A DNA stretch of 57,794 nt from an uncultured Acetatifactor sp. (GCA_947588205.1 CANPYG010000004.1:1-57794), one strand, 5' to 3'; positions 26,023 through 36,000 are shown, counted from the stretch's first letter. Numbers and translations: made by a program. The notes: generated by a model from the letters alone, not told the origin.

Positions 26023-26268
26023 CACCCTTTTCTGACTCCATCCTCTGACTTCATCATTCTCTTTATTCTTCATCATTTTCATCATCATCCTTTTCCAGCT
26101 CCAACTCCATCTTGTCAGTTCCGAAAAAATATTAAGGATATGCTGCCGCTTAAATTTTATTCCGCTCCTATCATCAAAAAAGTTACATATATCAGCACTC
26201 AAAAATATGCACAAAAACATACCGCAAATTTGATGACAATTTACCTGTTTCAAATTACTGTTTTTCTA

Positions 26269-26297
26269 TTGACAAATCTCTGGTATCATTATATGAT
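26269..26297 (+). promoter_or_regulatory. Strong plus-strand promoter upstream of the Rpn-like gene
   Basis: TTGACA (26269-26274) and TATGAT (26292-26297) are spaced by 17 bases. The next plus-strand gene starts 250 bases later, leaving a long leader. The stretch 26023-26268 between the divergent promoters holds only A/T-rich sequence and no gene I can support. Confidence 0.7.
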
Positions 26298-26446
26298 AGC
26301 TGTACAAAGAAATATTCAATTCAACAATGTATTGGAAGTGAATATTTGAATAGGATATTTTAAATGAATAGCGTCTCAATTTTCTAATTATCTGTTGTTT
26401 ATGGCGAATCTGCCGTTTTCACCGGACATTAGGCGAATAAAATAAC

Positions 26447-26528
26447 GGCAGAGGTTTCCGGACAGCGCTGCATGGTGCGTCAGCTTACCCGAAAAAATCT
26501 ACGTGACTGCACACAGACCGCCTCTGCC
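26447..26528 (+). promoter_or_regulatory. Long-range 8-bp stem in the Rpn-like leader
   Basis: GGCAGAGG at 26447-26454 pairs with CCTCTGCC at 26521-26528, enclosing about 66 bases and ending just before the AGGAGG ribosome site. It could fold the leader RNA or mark the end of an inserted unit. Its function is unknown. Confidence 0.4.
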
Positions 26529-26545
26529 AGAAAAAGGAGGTTTTT

Positions 26546-27157
26546 ATGGGCAGGATCAACGATGTTATGCTGGGCTATCTGAACGACAATACCCGCTTTG
26601 CAGATCTGTTCAACGGCTGCTGTTTTCATTCGCCGCTTAAGGAACTGTTTGAACTGCTCCCCTACCGCAGGGATAAGAGGGCTTTATTTAAAATTCTGTC
26701 GGATAACCCGGTTTACCGGACTCTGGACTGGGAAACCGCAGAGGCTGCAGCCGAACTGATCGGGGCAAAGAATTTCCTGGCTGCAAGAGAGAAATATGAA
26801 GAAGGAGGAACTTACAATATGTGTACCGCTATGAAAGAACTGATGGAGGACAGCCGGGCTGAAGGATTTGAAGCCGGGCTGATGGAAGGCAGGAGTCAGG
26901 GGCTGGACCAGGGCATTAAGCAGGGGCTGGACCAAGGGTTCAATCAAGGCGTCCATCAGGGAAAACTGACATTCCTGATTGAAAAGATTTGTATCAAAAT
27001 GCAGAAGGGCAAATCCCCTGAAGTTATTGCGGACGAACTGGAACAGGATCCCGCCGCCATAGCCCTTATCTGTCACGAAGTACAGAATTCCGCCCCCGAT
27101 TATCACTATAGTAAAATTGCTGCCAGGCTGGATGCGCTGGGAATCATTTTAACGTAA
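26546..27157 (+). CDS. Rpn-family protein lacking its nuclease core (internal in-frame deletion)
   Basis: A 203-residue frame. The first 27 residues (MGRINDVMLGYLNDNTRFAD...) match the start of lachnospiral Rpn/PD-(D/E)XK transposase-like proteins, but the sequence then jumps to the usual C-terminal region (FELLPYRRDKRALFKILSDN). The nuclease domain that normally lies between, about 200 residues, is missing. A repetitive segment follows (about 112-137), where G-rich QG repeats such as SQGLDQGIKQGLDQG occur. The strong ribosome site and open frame suggest it is still translated, perhaps as a regulatory partner of intact Rpn proteins, but it may simply be a decaying copy. Confidence 0.7.
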   Translation: MGRINDVMLGYLNDNTRFADLFNGCCFHSPLKELFELLPYRRDKRALFKILSDNPVYRTLDWETAEAAAELIGAKNFLAAREKYEEGGTYNMCTAMKELMEDSRAEGFEAGLMEGRSQGLDQGIKQGLDQGFNQGVHQGKLTFLIEKICIKMQKGKSPEVIADELEQDPAAIALICHEVQNSAPDYHYSKIAARLDALGIILT

Positions 27158-27202
27158 GGAAAGTTCACAACATTCCTTTGGAACAGTCTCCCTTTCCTGC
27201 GC

Positions 27203-27457
27203 TTATAAAATGACTTTCCCTCCGTCCACCACCAGAATCTCCTCAATGGGTATCTGGAATACCATTGCCAACACAATCAGATTATCCACTGTGGGAAGGG
27301 CATCCCCATGCTGCCACTTGTAGATTGCCTGGGGCGTTGCAAAGCCAAAGATCTCCTGCAGCTGCCGCACGGTGATTCCCTTGCTGCGTCTTAACCTCTC
27401 AATATTCTCGCCTGTCTTGATCATATCTATGATCGGCGTCTTAAAAATTGTTCCCAT
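27203..27457 (-). CDS. XRE-family helix-turn-helix regulator
   Basis: An 84-residue DNA-binding protein. The helix-turn-helix is visible as NIERLRRSKGITVRQLQEIFGFATPQAIYKWQHGD, with TVDNLIVLAMVFQIPIEEIL completing the five-helix XRE fold. No extra ligand domain is present. I chose the ATG at 27455-27457, preceded by AGGAGG, rather than an in-frame start 7 codons earlier. It is transcribed away from nothing obvious and converges on the Rpn-like gene; its target is unknown. Confidence 0.85.
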   Translation of the reverse strand: MGTIFKTPIIDMIKTGENIERLRRSKGITVRQLQEIFGFATPQAIYKWQHGDALPTVDNLIVLAMVFQIPIEEILVVDGGKVIL

Positions 27458-27550
27458 AATCCGGTTCCTCCTGTCCAAATCCCGTTTCTTCCTTTAAAAG
27501 CATCTCAAAAGCTTTTTAACAGATCCATCGGGCAGGAGCTTTTCTGCCCT

Positions 27551-28759
27551 TTATTCCGACGCCTTAAAATTATAAACGGGCTTCATCACGTCAATGACAG
27601 TGACCGCCTCAGTGATCACATCAATAATATCCTCCAAAGATTTATAGGCCTGGGGCGCCTCGTCCAAAGTCGCCAATCCCACAGATGTGGAATAGATTCC
27701 TTCCATGGACTTTCGGTACTCCTCCACATGGAGCTGCTCCTTTGCCATGCTTCTGGACATAAGCCTTCCCGCACCGTGGGGCGCTGAATAATTCCACTCT
27801 GGATTTCCCTTGCCAATCGCCAGCACGCTCCCATCCCTCATATTGACGGGAATAAGCACCTTCTCCCCTTCATGGGCGGCGATAGCGCCCTTTCTCAGAA
27901 TCATTTCCTCCGTATCAATATAATTATGGACGGTATGGAACGCTTCACCTCCCACAAGTCCGGTACGCTCCAGCAATATCTCCGCAATCTTCTCCCTGTT
28001 TCTTCTGGCAAACTGCTGACAAATCTCCACATCGTAAAGATAGTCCTGCAAATTACTTCCATACAGATAACACAGATCCTCCGGGATCATCAGCTCCTTC
28101 TTTTCCCAGGCGAGATTCTTCAATGCCTCTTGAATCTCCTGTCTGCGCCCTGCAGCTTTATACTCCGCAATGAGGGCATCCTTTTTTGCAAAATACTCCT
28201 CTTTTCCGGAATGAAGCTCCACTGCAAGTTTCTGATAATACTCCGCAACCTGCTTTCCCAGATTCCGGCTTCCGCTGTGGATCACCAGATAATGGGTTCC
28301 GTCCTTTGCACAGTCCACCTCAATGAAATGATTGCCGCCGCCCAGCGTGCCCAGGCTGCGCTCTAAACGTCTGCTATCCCTAAGACCGCGATAGCACTTA
28401 AGGCCGGTCAGTTCAAACCGCTCCTGCCTGCCTTCCCACACCTTTGTTCCGGAAGGAACGAAATGAGCCGCTTCATCCAGCCTTTCAAAATCAATCTCCC
28501 CCTTGCCAAGGTTTACGGTATACATTCCGCAGCCGATATCCACACCCACCACATTGGGCACAACCTTATCGGTCACGGTCATAGTGGTGCCGATGGTGCA
28601 GCCTTTACCGGCGTGGACATCCGGCATGATACGGATTCTGCTGTCCCTGGCGAATTCATAATCACACATTCTGCGGATCTGCTCTATTGCTGCCTCTTCT
28701 ACCACCCTGGCGTAGCAGATGGCCGTATTAATTTTTCCTGTTATCTCAATTCGATCCAT
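27551..28759 (-). CDS. rtcB: RtcB family RNA ligase
   Basis: A 402-residue cytoplasmic enzyme that joins 2',3'-cyclic phosphate or 3'-phosphate RNA ends to 5'-OH ends using GTP and manganese. Family motifs are MPDVHAGKGCTIG at about 45-57, GVDIGCGMY with a metal-binding cysteine near 77, GTLGGGNHFIEV, IHSGSRNLG and SAPHGAGRLMSR, in which H328 is the expected GMP-carrying histidine. The length fits the shorter bacterial RtcB type. I chose the ATG at 28757-28759 after GGGGAAG. No archease or RtcR regulator is adjacent. It could repair tRNA cut by stress or phage nucleases, an inference only. Confidence 0.92.
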   Translation of the reverse strand: MDRIEITGKINTAICYARVVEEAAIEQIRRMCDYEFARDSRIRIMPDVHAGKGCTIGTTMTVTDKVVPNVVGVDIGCGMYTVNLGKGEIDFERLDEAAHFVPSGTKVWEGRQERFELTGLKCYRGLRDSRRLERSLGTLGGGNHFIEVDCAKDGTHYLVIHSGSRNLGKQVAEYYQKLAVELHSGKEEYFAKKDALIAEYKAAGRRQEIQEALKNLAWEKKELMIPEDLCYLYGSNLQDYLYDVEICQQFARRNREKIAEILLERTGLVGGEAFHTVHNYIDTEEMILRKGAIAAHEGEKVLIPVNMRDGSVLAIGKGNPEWNYSAPHGAGRLMSRSMAKEQLHVEEYRKSMEGIYSTSVGLATLDEAPQAYKSLEDIIDVITEAVTVIDVMKPVYNFKASE

Positions 28760-28890
28760 TTTTTCTTCCCCGCTTTCTCCTGTCTTCAAAAAGTATTACA
28801 AAACCTTTTTATAAACCTTTCACTTTCCCAACAAAAACCGTTCTCTTTCCCAACAACCTTTCTCTTCCTGAATCATTTCCCGTCATATAT

Positions 28891-28927
28891 AAAAAAACCG
28901 CCTATCCTCTCTATAAGATAAGCGGTT
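28891..28927 (-). terminator. Rho-independent terminator
   Basis: On the minus strand an 11-bp stem (AACCGCTTATC with GATAGGCGGTT, one wobble) closes a 10-base loop and is followed by TTTTTTATA. It lies about 90 bases after the small frame at 29018-29182 and upstream of rtcB, so it marks the end of a separate transcript. Confidence 0.8.
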
Positions 28928-29017
28928 CTATCAATCTGAATTCGGAACATCCCTTACCGGCATCTTCCGGACGGTTTTGAATGCTTTCAGGCTCTCTTCC
29001 GGTGCTGTTCCTGCATT

Positions 29018-29182
29018 TCACAGTTCCTTCGGTTCTCGAAAACCTTTTTCCCATTCCAGACATCGCTTATTCTTACAGGCACGCGAAAAAACAAGACTCC
29101 CTAGGCTTTCCAAAGTCTTGTACTGCTCATAATAACCGTAATATTTGCCCCGAATAAATGATTTCTGGAACAACGTGATCAT
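29018..29182 (-). CDS. Possible small protein of 54 residues
   Basis: From an ATG at 29180-29182 the frame gives MITLFQKSFIRGKYYGYYEQ and ends KGFREPKEL; an alternative GTG/ATG start upstream would give 69 residues. GGAAAGG precedes the ATG. A strong terminator follows the stop, and a plausible promoter (ATGACA, 16 bases, TTATAT) lies at about 29283-29311, so something is transcribed here. I do not recognise the peptide and the product might instead be a small RNA. Confidence 0.35.
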   Translation of the reverse strand: MITLFQKSFIRGKYYGYYEQYKTLESLGSLVFSRACKNKRCLEWEKGFREPKEL

Positions 29183-29350
29183 TGCCTTTCCTTTTCCCTT
29201 TCTGAACCGGGCCGATTCGTTTACCATACTTTACATGCCAAAGGAACGGACCTGTCGCCACATTCCTTCTATCCATGGATAATATAACATATTTTCTGCA
29301 GATTGTCATTATACCGGCGGTATAAATTTATATCGAGGTAACAGTTCAGC

Positions 29351-29411
29351 CAGCCGCCTGATTTGATGGAAAATCGTGCTTGCACGAATTTTCCATCATG
29401 TCTGGCGGCTG
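29351..29411. repeat. Long nested inverted repeat after the PfkB kinase
   Basis: Outer arms CAGCCGCC / GGCGGCTG enclose an inner hairpin of about 15 bp (GATGGAAAATCGTGC with its complement) with a 2-4 base loop. There is no U-run on the minus strand, so it is either a factor-independent stop of unusual form, an mRNA-stabilising element, or a dispersed repeat. Confidence 0.6.
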
Positions 29412-29425
29412 AGGGAGCACCGCGA

Positions 29426-30334
29426 TTACCCCAACAACTTTACAACCGCCTCTCTCGTCGCCATTCCCTCCGAAAAAGCGCTGGCGCTCCCGGCCGCAAC
29501 TCCCATCCGAAAAGCCCGTCCATAATCCCCGCTCTGCATCCATCCTGCCAGAAACCCGGCCACCATGGAGTCGCCTGCCCCTACTGCATTAACCAATCTT
29601 CCTTTTGGCGCCGGCAGCCGATACTCATTTCCCGGCTCATCCACCAACACAGCGCCCTTGCTTCCCATGGAGACCAGCACATTTTGCGCTCCTTCCTCCC
29701 TGAGCCTTCCGGCATAAAGAATCGCTTCTTCCACTGTTTCGATTCGTACACCAAACAATTCCCCCAGTTCATTCACATTTGGTTTGATCAAAAAGGGATG
29801 AAAAGGCAAAACACTTTTTAAAAGCTCTCCGGAAGCATCCACTACAAAACGAACCCCTCGGTCTGTCGTTCGCCCGGATATTCTTTTCATGATCCTCCCG
29901 TAAATTTCCCCCGGCACTCCTGTGGGAACGCTTCCCGACAATACCAGCGTATCCCCTCCCTGCAGCCTTTCCAGCTTATGCAGTAACAGTTCAAGCTCCT
30001 CCTGACCGATCACAGGGCCTTTCCCGTTGATTTCCGTTCCTTCAAAATCCTTCATTTTTACATTGATACGGGAAAGCCCCTCCTTCACCATGACAAAATC
30101 CGTCCGAAGCCCCAAGGCTTCCGTGCGCCGCCTTATCTCTTCTCCGGTAAAGCCTGCCAGAAAACCCAGAGCCACATTTTCTATGCCAAGATTGGACAGC
30201 ACCATGGAAACATTAATGCCCTTTCCGCCCGGAAATATCTGCTCCGTAACCGTGCGGTTCGTTTTTCCCAAAGCGAAGCCATCTATCGTAATTGTATAAT
30301 CCAATGAAGGATTCAAAGTCATGGTGTATACCAA
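29426..30334 (-). CDS. PfkB-type 1-phosphofructokinase or hexose-phosphate kinase
   Basis: A 302-residue sugar kinase of the ribokinase fold. Motif 1 is FPGGKGINVSMVLSNLG and motif 2 is NAVGAGDSMVAGFLAGW, where GAGD holds the catalytic aspartate. The MVYTMTLNPSLDYTI start is that of 1-phosphofructokinases (FruK) and tagatose-6-phosphate kinases. The start is a TTG at 30334 with AGGAGG 7 bases before it. It is not next to a fructose PTS or a DeoR regulator here, which leaves the substrate open; fructose-1-phosphate is most likely. It stands alone, followed by a long hairpin. Confidence 0.85.
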   Translation of the reverse strand: MVYTMTLNPSLDYTITIDGFALGKTNRTVTEQIFPGGKGINVSMVLSNLGIENVALGFLAGFTGEEIRRRTEALGLRTDFVMVKEGLSRINVKMKDFEGTEINGKGPVIGQEELELLLHKLERLQGGDTLVLSGSVPTGVPGEIYGRIMKRISGRTTDRGVRFVVDASGELLKSVLPFHPFLIKPNVNELGELFGVRIETVEEAILYAGRLREEGAQNVLVSMGSKGAVLVDEPGNEYRLPAPKGRLVNAVGAGDSMVAGFLAGWMQSGDYGRAFRMGVAAGSASAFSEGMATREAVVKLLG

Positions 30335-30463
30335 TGCCGTTCCTCCTATCTCATCCACCTGCCTGCTTATTTTCCATGTTCGCGGCTTCCCAGCGCCTCT
30401 TCTCTTATACCCATCTGGCAGTTAATACCCTGTGCCGCCGGCTTCGACGCCGCTGCAACAGAA

Positions 30464-30492
30464 TTCACAAAATCCCCCTGTCGGAATATAAT
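30464..30492 (+). promoter_or_regulatory. Promoter for the small gene at 30568
   Basis: TTCACA (30464-30469), 17 bases, then TATAAT (30487-30492). A second TATAATAAAAG copy follows 12 bases later. It points away from the PfkB gene. Confidence 0.65.
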
Positions 30493-30567
30493 AAAGAATA
30501 TAATAAAAGAAATGCCCGCATTGCAGTTTTCTGCTCCAGTCGGCAGCCCCTGCAGGATAAGTCAACT

Positions 30568-30822
30568 ATGAACATAACCTCTTCCGATATTATCAATTTA
30601 TCCCATGCCCTAAAGGATGTATGCGAGGTGGACTGCGGCACATCGCCCTGCCTTACCCAGACGCTGCGTACAGTCCTGCAATATAACCTGATCATGGCGA
30701 ACCTTCAATATGGCAAAAAGCTCTGTGAATCAGAGTCTCCGCAGGGGCGTCCTGTCATCCCTTACGATAAAATCGTACAGTCTCCCTTTAAAAAAGAAAC
30801 GCCGGGGGATTCCTCTTTATAA
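30568..30822 (+). CDS. Small unknown protein, 84 residues
   Basis: The frame begins MNITSSDIINLSHALKDVCE and contains three cysteines (C19, C23, C28) within DVCEVDCGTSPCLTQ before a helix and a proline-rich end. A longer upstream open frame exists but a good promoter at 30464-30492 puts the transcript start close to this ATG. The ribosome site (AGGAT) is weak. I do not recognise the family. It converges on the GAF-domain gene, 12 bases away. Confidence 0.5.
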   Translation: MNITSSDIINLSHALKDVCEVDCGTSPCLTQTLRTVLQYNLIMANLQYGKKLCESESPQGRPVIPYDKIVQSPFKKETPGDSSL

Positions 30823-30834
30823 TAATACCTCCTG

Positions 30835-31299
30835 TTACTTCCACATCCGCTCCAGGATCTTCACAAACGCCTCCAGCCCTTTCCTGTCCCCTTCGGAAAA
30901 ACGTCCGATCAGCGGGCTGTCGATATCCAGCACTCCTATCACCGCTCCCTGTGCATGAATGGGCACCACAATTTCCGAATTAGAGGCGCCGTCGCAGGCA
31001 ATATGTCCGGGAAATTCATGGACATTTTTCACAAGGACGGCCTCATCCCGCGCTGCCGCCGTTCCGCAGACCCCCTTACCCAGCGGAATCTCAATACATG
31101 CAGGTTTTCCCTGGAAGGGGCCCAACACCAGCTTTCCATCCTCCATCAGGTAAAAACCCGCCCAGTTTAAATCCGGCAGTTCCTGGTAAAGCAATGCGGA
31201 GGCATTCGCAAGATTCGCTATTTTATGGGGAACACCTTCGATCAGGCTCTCCAACATCTTATGAATCCTTTCATAATCCTTTTCCATTTCCATCACCAT
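30835..31299 (-). CDS. Free methionine-(R)-sulfoxide reductase (GAF domain)
   Basis: A 154-residue single GAF domain. The three cysteines of the fRMsr family are all present, at 68, 78 and 102 (KPACIEIPLGKGVCGTAA and FPGHIACD), followed by VVPIHAQGAVIGVLDIDSP. The enzyme reduces free oxidised methionine in the cytoplasm and depends on thioredoxin. I chose the ATG at 31297-31299 after AAAGG. It starts 21 bases after the ptsI stop on the same strand, so the two are likely cotranscribed; this link may be incidental. Confidence 0.9.
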   Translation of the reverse strand: MVMEMEKDYERIHKMLESLIEGVPHKIANLANASALLYQELPDLNWAGFYLMEDGKLVLGPFQGKPACIEIPLGKGVCGTAAARDEAVLVKNVHEFPGHIACDGASNSEIVVPIHAQGAVIGVLDIDSPLIGRFSEGDRKGLEAFVKILERMWK

Positions 31300-31320
31300 T
31301 TTAATCAACCTTTCCCGCTT

Positions 31321-33012
31321 TCATTCCTGCAGCCATTTCCCAAGCACCTCTTCCCGGCGTTCCTTTACGCTGATCTGGCGGATCTTGCTGCGCAGGGGCA
31401 GCACGCTCACCGGGGACACGGACAGCTCATCCACGCCCATTGCCAAGAACAGCTCCGTCAGCCCCAGGTCAGCTCCCAGCTCTCCACAGATACCGCACCA
31501 GATTCCTGCCCGATGGGCGTTCTGAATCGTCTGCGCAATCATGCGCAGAATCGCAGGATGATAGGGATCATAAAAATCCTCCAATTGGGGATTCTGCCTG
31601 TCGATCGCCATTCCATACTGTGACAGGTCATTAGTGCCAATGCTGAAGAAGTCCACTTCTTTCGCCAAAAGGTCGCTGGTCACAGCGGCTGCAGGAGTCT
31701 CTATCATGATCCCTTGTTCCACGTTTCCATAGGGGATCCCTTCCGTCTGCAGATCCCGCTTTATCTCCTCCACCAGTGTGTGGATCTGCCGCACTTCTTT
31801 CACGGAAGTAATCATGGGATACATGATAGCCAGGCGCCCAAAGGCGCCGGCGCGAAGCAAAGCCCGTAATTGCACCTTGAACACCTCCGGCCAGGTCAGG
31901 CTTACCCGGATACCGCGCAGCCCCATGGCAGGGTTTTCCTCATTTACAAGGGCAAAATAATCCGCCTGTTTGTCAGCCCCGACATCCAGTGTACGAATGA
32001 TCACGCGCCTGTCTCCCATTTTTTCCAAAACCATTTTATAAATTTCAAACTGCTCCTGCTCTGTAGGATAAGTATCTTTTTCCAGATAAAGGTATTCGCT
32101 TCTAAACAGCCCGATTCCTTCCGCATCATTTTCCAGGGTCTGCTCAAGACCGCCCCTGTTGCCTACATTGGCACAGACAGGCACATGCCTGCCGTCCAGG
32201 GTGACGCTCTTCTTTCCCTTCATGGATAAAAGCAGCGCTCTCTGAGCCTGCTCCCTCTCCTGAAGCTGTCTCATATACAGGATCGTCGCCTCGTCCGGCT
32301 CCACCATCAGGACGCCGGTATTGCCGTCCACCACCGCCAACTTCCCATGCAGGGATTTCAGACCCTCCCATTTTTCAGCGCCTTCCGTAATATGGGACGC
32401 CAACCCCACTAAAGCCGGGATTCCCATGGAACGGGCGAGGATCGCGGTATGGGACGTGGGAGAACCCCCCAGGGTGACAAAGGACAGAACCTTTTTTCTG
32501 TCCAGCTGTATGGTCTCGCTGGGTGCCAGGTCCTGCGCCACAACGATGACCGGCTCTTCCAGCCGGGCTTTCCCGCCAGGGCTGTCGGACAAAGCTTCCA
32601 GGATACGCTCTGACACATCCCTCACGTCCACTGCCTTGGTCTGCATGTATTCGTCCTCCAGAGAGGAAAACATCGCAACATAATTGTCGCTGATGGTAGC
32701 AACCGCATATTCCGCATTTACAGAGCGGCCCCTGATCCTGCCTTCAATGGACTCCAGGTATTCCCTGTCATGAAGGATCATCTGGTATCCGGAAAAAATG
32801 GCCGCATCCGCCTCGCCGACCTGATGGGCGGCTTCCTCATAAAAATGCGAAAGCTGCGCTTCCGCACGCCCCAGAGCCTCTCGGAAGCGCATAACCTCGG
32901 CGTCCGCATTTTCTACCTGGTAGCGGGTAACGGACTGTCTCCCCTTCTGGTAGACATATATTTTACCGATGGCTATTCCTGCGCATACACTTTTTCCCCG
33001 ATATATTTTCAT
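31321..33012 (-). CDS. ptsI: Phosphoenolpyruvate-protein phosphotransferase (PTS enzyme I)
   Basis: A 563-residue cytoplasmic enzyme that passes phosphate from PEP to HPr. The active histidine is H188 in GGSPTSHTAILAR; the PEP-binding domain shows IGLFRSEYLY, MIETPAAAV and WCGICGELG with the C-terminal cysteine. Length fits the family. I chose the ATG at 33010-33012 after AGGTGA; a much longer open frame upstream overlaps the GH2 gene and is not real. There is no ptsH beside it. It lies 32 bases after the GH2 gene, an unusual position that suggests one transcript for glycosidase and PTS. Confidence 0.95.
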   Translation of the reverse strand: MKIYRGKSVCAGIAIGKIYVYQKGRQSVTRYQVENADAEVMRFREALGRAEAQLSHFYEEAAHQVGEADAAIFSGYQMILHDREYLESIEGRIRGRSVNAEYAVATISDNYVAMFSSLEDEYMQTKAVDVRDVSERILEALSDSPGGKARLEEPVIVVAQDLAPSETIQLDRKKVLSFVTLGGSPTSHTAILARSMGIPALVGLASHITEGAEKWEGLKSLHGKLAVVDGNTGVLMVEPDEATILYMRQLQEREQAQRALLLSMKGKKSVTLDGRHVPVCANVGNRGGLEQTLENDAEGIGLFRSEYLYLEKDTYPTEQEQFEIYKMVLEKMGDRRVIIRTLDVGADKQADYFALVNEENPAMGLRGIRVSLTWPEVFKVQLRALLRAGAFGRLAIMYPMITSVKEVRQIHTLVEEIKRDLQTEGIPYGNVEQGIMIETPAAAVTSDLLAKEVDFFSIGTNDLSQYGMAIDRQNPQLEDFYDPYHPAILRMIAQTIQNAHRAGIWCGICGELGADLGLTELFLAMGVDELSVSPVSVLPLRSKIRQISVKERREEVLGKWLQE

Positions 33013-33044
33013 ATGATCACCTGCTTTTCCCTTTTTCCCCGCCT

Positions 33045-36000
33045 TTATTTTACCAGACTCTTCAGTACCTCCAGCTCTACCTCCTGCTGCGGTGCAAATT
33101 CCTCCGAATCCATGTAGCGATAAATTGCTGCCTGCAGCGCCCTTGTCTCCGGATATTGCTGCAGATTCTGCAGTCCCAGCGAAGATAACAGCAGCTTCCC
33201 CTTTCCCACACGGCATTCCAGCAGCTGGGTCATGGGGCGCATATAGGCGTAACTGTCCATTTCCGTGATAATAGATGCGGTCTTCAAAAGACCCGCCTGG
33301 TTCTGCGGCAAAATGATTGCCCTCTGGGAAGCAGGCGCCCACCACTGCCAATCGGTATGGAAGCTGGTGGGAAATTCCCTGAAAATAGGATGCTTCTCCT
33401 GGATCAGCTGCCCCATGCCCCCCTCCTGCATCGGAAAGGTGCCCACCGACCAGAAGTCCGTGGTGAACTGTGCCTGAATGGAATGAGGCAGACTCTGGGC
33501 ATCGGAGTCAGGGGATAAATAAACCTTCCCGCCAGCTTCCAGCACTGCCCCCGCCTGTTCATCCAGGAACCTTGCTTCATATACAGAAGCCGGACAAACC
33601 GGTCTGACCGGTGGATAAACCCAAACCGGGTAAGAGTTCTCTACACCATCCAACGACACTGTAAGCTTCAAATGGCGAGCCCGACCTGCATCAATCACAT
33701 TCCTTCTTTCCCCTTCCATTCCGGACAAGGTTTTCCGATCAAGAGGAAGCTCCAATACCCCCGCCTCCGTGAGCTGTCCTTGAGGGCACATGATCCAGGG
33801 AAGGGTACCTTCTGCCAGTATGCCTGTCGAACCCTCCTTCTCCCGCGCTCCCCCGGGGGCGGACATGACCTCCTCCCCAGGCTCCCCGAGCTCATCGCGC
33901 CACTCCCTAAGTGCATAGTGCAATTTCCCGGCAAGGAATCTCTTTCCATAGTTTGCCAGCTTGACCTCAGCGCGCAATACCTCGCCATACTCATAGGTAT
34001 ACCTCGGCAGCATCACCAGGGGCAGCTGATCCCGGAAAAAAGCCCGAAACCTTTCCGGTCTTGCGAAGGAAAACGGCTTGGGCTGTAAATGGGAATTCAA
34101 CATCCCCACAAGCGCCGTTCCCTGACCGGGAAAATCCTGCAGTCCCAGCAGAGAAATGCCGGAAAGCTGCTCCGTCCGCAGGGCTGCCTCAATTTCTTCC
34201 CGATAACCGATAAGCGCCAGCTCACCCGTAGCCTCCACATACCGCTTCCATACATCAGACAACCCCAGCTGCTTTGCCTTTTCCTGAATCAGCCTGTAAT
34301 TATCCGGTCTGGACACGCCCCGGAATTCCTCCAGCTCATCAAAATCCGGCAGCACCTCAAACTGCCCAACCTCAAAGCTGAACACCGGCTTTCGGTAGGT
34401 TTTCCGAATTTTTTCCATGGTTTTCCGGTAATCGGTACACGCGTCAGGGTATTGATTATTGATATAACCCTTTATTTTTCTGTTGTGGGGGTCATGGTTG
34501 GCAAAGGTTCCCCGCAATTCTGCCCCCAGGTAGCTCTGGGTGGCATAAAAATTGCTCTCCTGCTCACACTCCCGCTCCCCATAATGGACATTAGAGCCCT
34601 CCGCGTAAAGCCTGGTGTCATCCAATTTACGGGCCATGCGAAGCATCTGCCGCATCCGCTCATGTCCCAACTCTCCCGCCTGCAGCTCATTGCCGAAGGT
34701 AAGCATCACAAAAGACGGATGATTGGCAAGCTGCAGGATGACCCGCCTCATTTCCTTCTGATAATAGGCGAAGCTTTCTTCCGACTCAAAGGCGTCCTTC
34801 GGATTCCAGTGGGACAACTCCGGCTGCATCAAAAGCCCCAGGCGATCTGCCGCGGTAAAAGCGGCTTCCGGCGGACAATGAGAATGAAAACGCACACAGT
34901 TCACCCCATAGGAGCGAAGTCTGATGAGGACGTCCGTCCACTCCTCCACCGTCATAGGCGGATGCCCGGTCTCCGGAAATTCAGCGCAGTTTGCCTCACT
35001 GCGCAGGAAAATCGTCCTTCCATTGAGCGCCAACTTCCCTTTCCCGTCATCCCCAAAGTCACGGATCCCGAAGGTAACCGTTTTTTCCTGTTGATCCCCA
35101 TCATACACCTGAAGCCGAGCCCTCATCTCATACAAAAAGCCCTCATACTCATCCCATCTGCGCACATCGCTGCGAAGCGGAAGCCGGACAAATGAAACAG
35201 AATTCCAGCCCTTCCTTAAAAAGACTCTACGTTCCACATAACCTTCAGCAGATACCGATTCCCCACAATTTTTTTCCCCTTCACAGGTCTCACGGGCAAA
35301 CATCTTTCCCGAATCGGGGGCTTGGACTGTCTGGGGTGCCTGGTTCTGCACAGCTTCCCAGTCAAGTGCCTCGGAAAAAAGTCCCACCACAGCGCTGCAT
35401 TCCCTGTCAGAACAAACCTCCACTTCTACATCCAGGTTCTCCCCTTTGGGATATACCCGTACCATCTGAAGGAATACCGACTCTTCTATCCGAAGACGGA
35501 TATCGCCCAGGATCCCATTCCAGTTTGTCTGCGTCTCGTCCGTAGCGGCAGAAGAATATACAATGGCATCATGGGGAAGACCCTGATAACTGTTGTCAGA
35601 AATGAGGGTCAGTTCATCTTCTTGGATTTTCTCTTCCTGCCCACAAGGCTTTTGCTCTCTCCTGGCACCGAGGAGACCCGTTACTTCAAAAATATGGGGC
35701 GTACTGATAGAAGGCTCTATAAAATCTGGAATCTCCTGCCCATTTACCTTAAGGGCCAGCACCCTTGCCCTCTCCGCTTCCAGGAAAATCCTTTTTCCTG
35801 CAGGGGCATCAAAGGAAATCTTCCGCCTTAAATAAGCGATCCCTTCAAAAGTATAATTTCTGGTAAATCTTGTGGCAATAACAGAATTGGGAGTTGACCC
35901 CTCTTCCAGTCCGGCAGGCTCCTCGTCAGGATGCACCCTGCCGTTTCCTACATCCCTGTGTCCAATCCGGTTTTCATCCAGAGTTCCCGGCAGGTACATC

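Noticed and set aside
25990..26268. Minus-strand frames such as 26002-26253 and a short acidic end (MELELEKDDDENDEE) upstream of the island
   Set aside because: No ribosome site, a composition produced by runs of gat/gaa repeats, and a stop just upstream. It may be a gene remnant but cannot be supported.
31321..33351. 113-codon N-terminal extension of ptsI
   Set aside because: It overlaps the end of the GH2 gene, and the conserved enzyme I start lies at 33012 after a good ribosome site.
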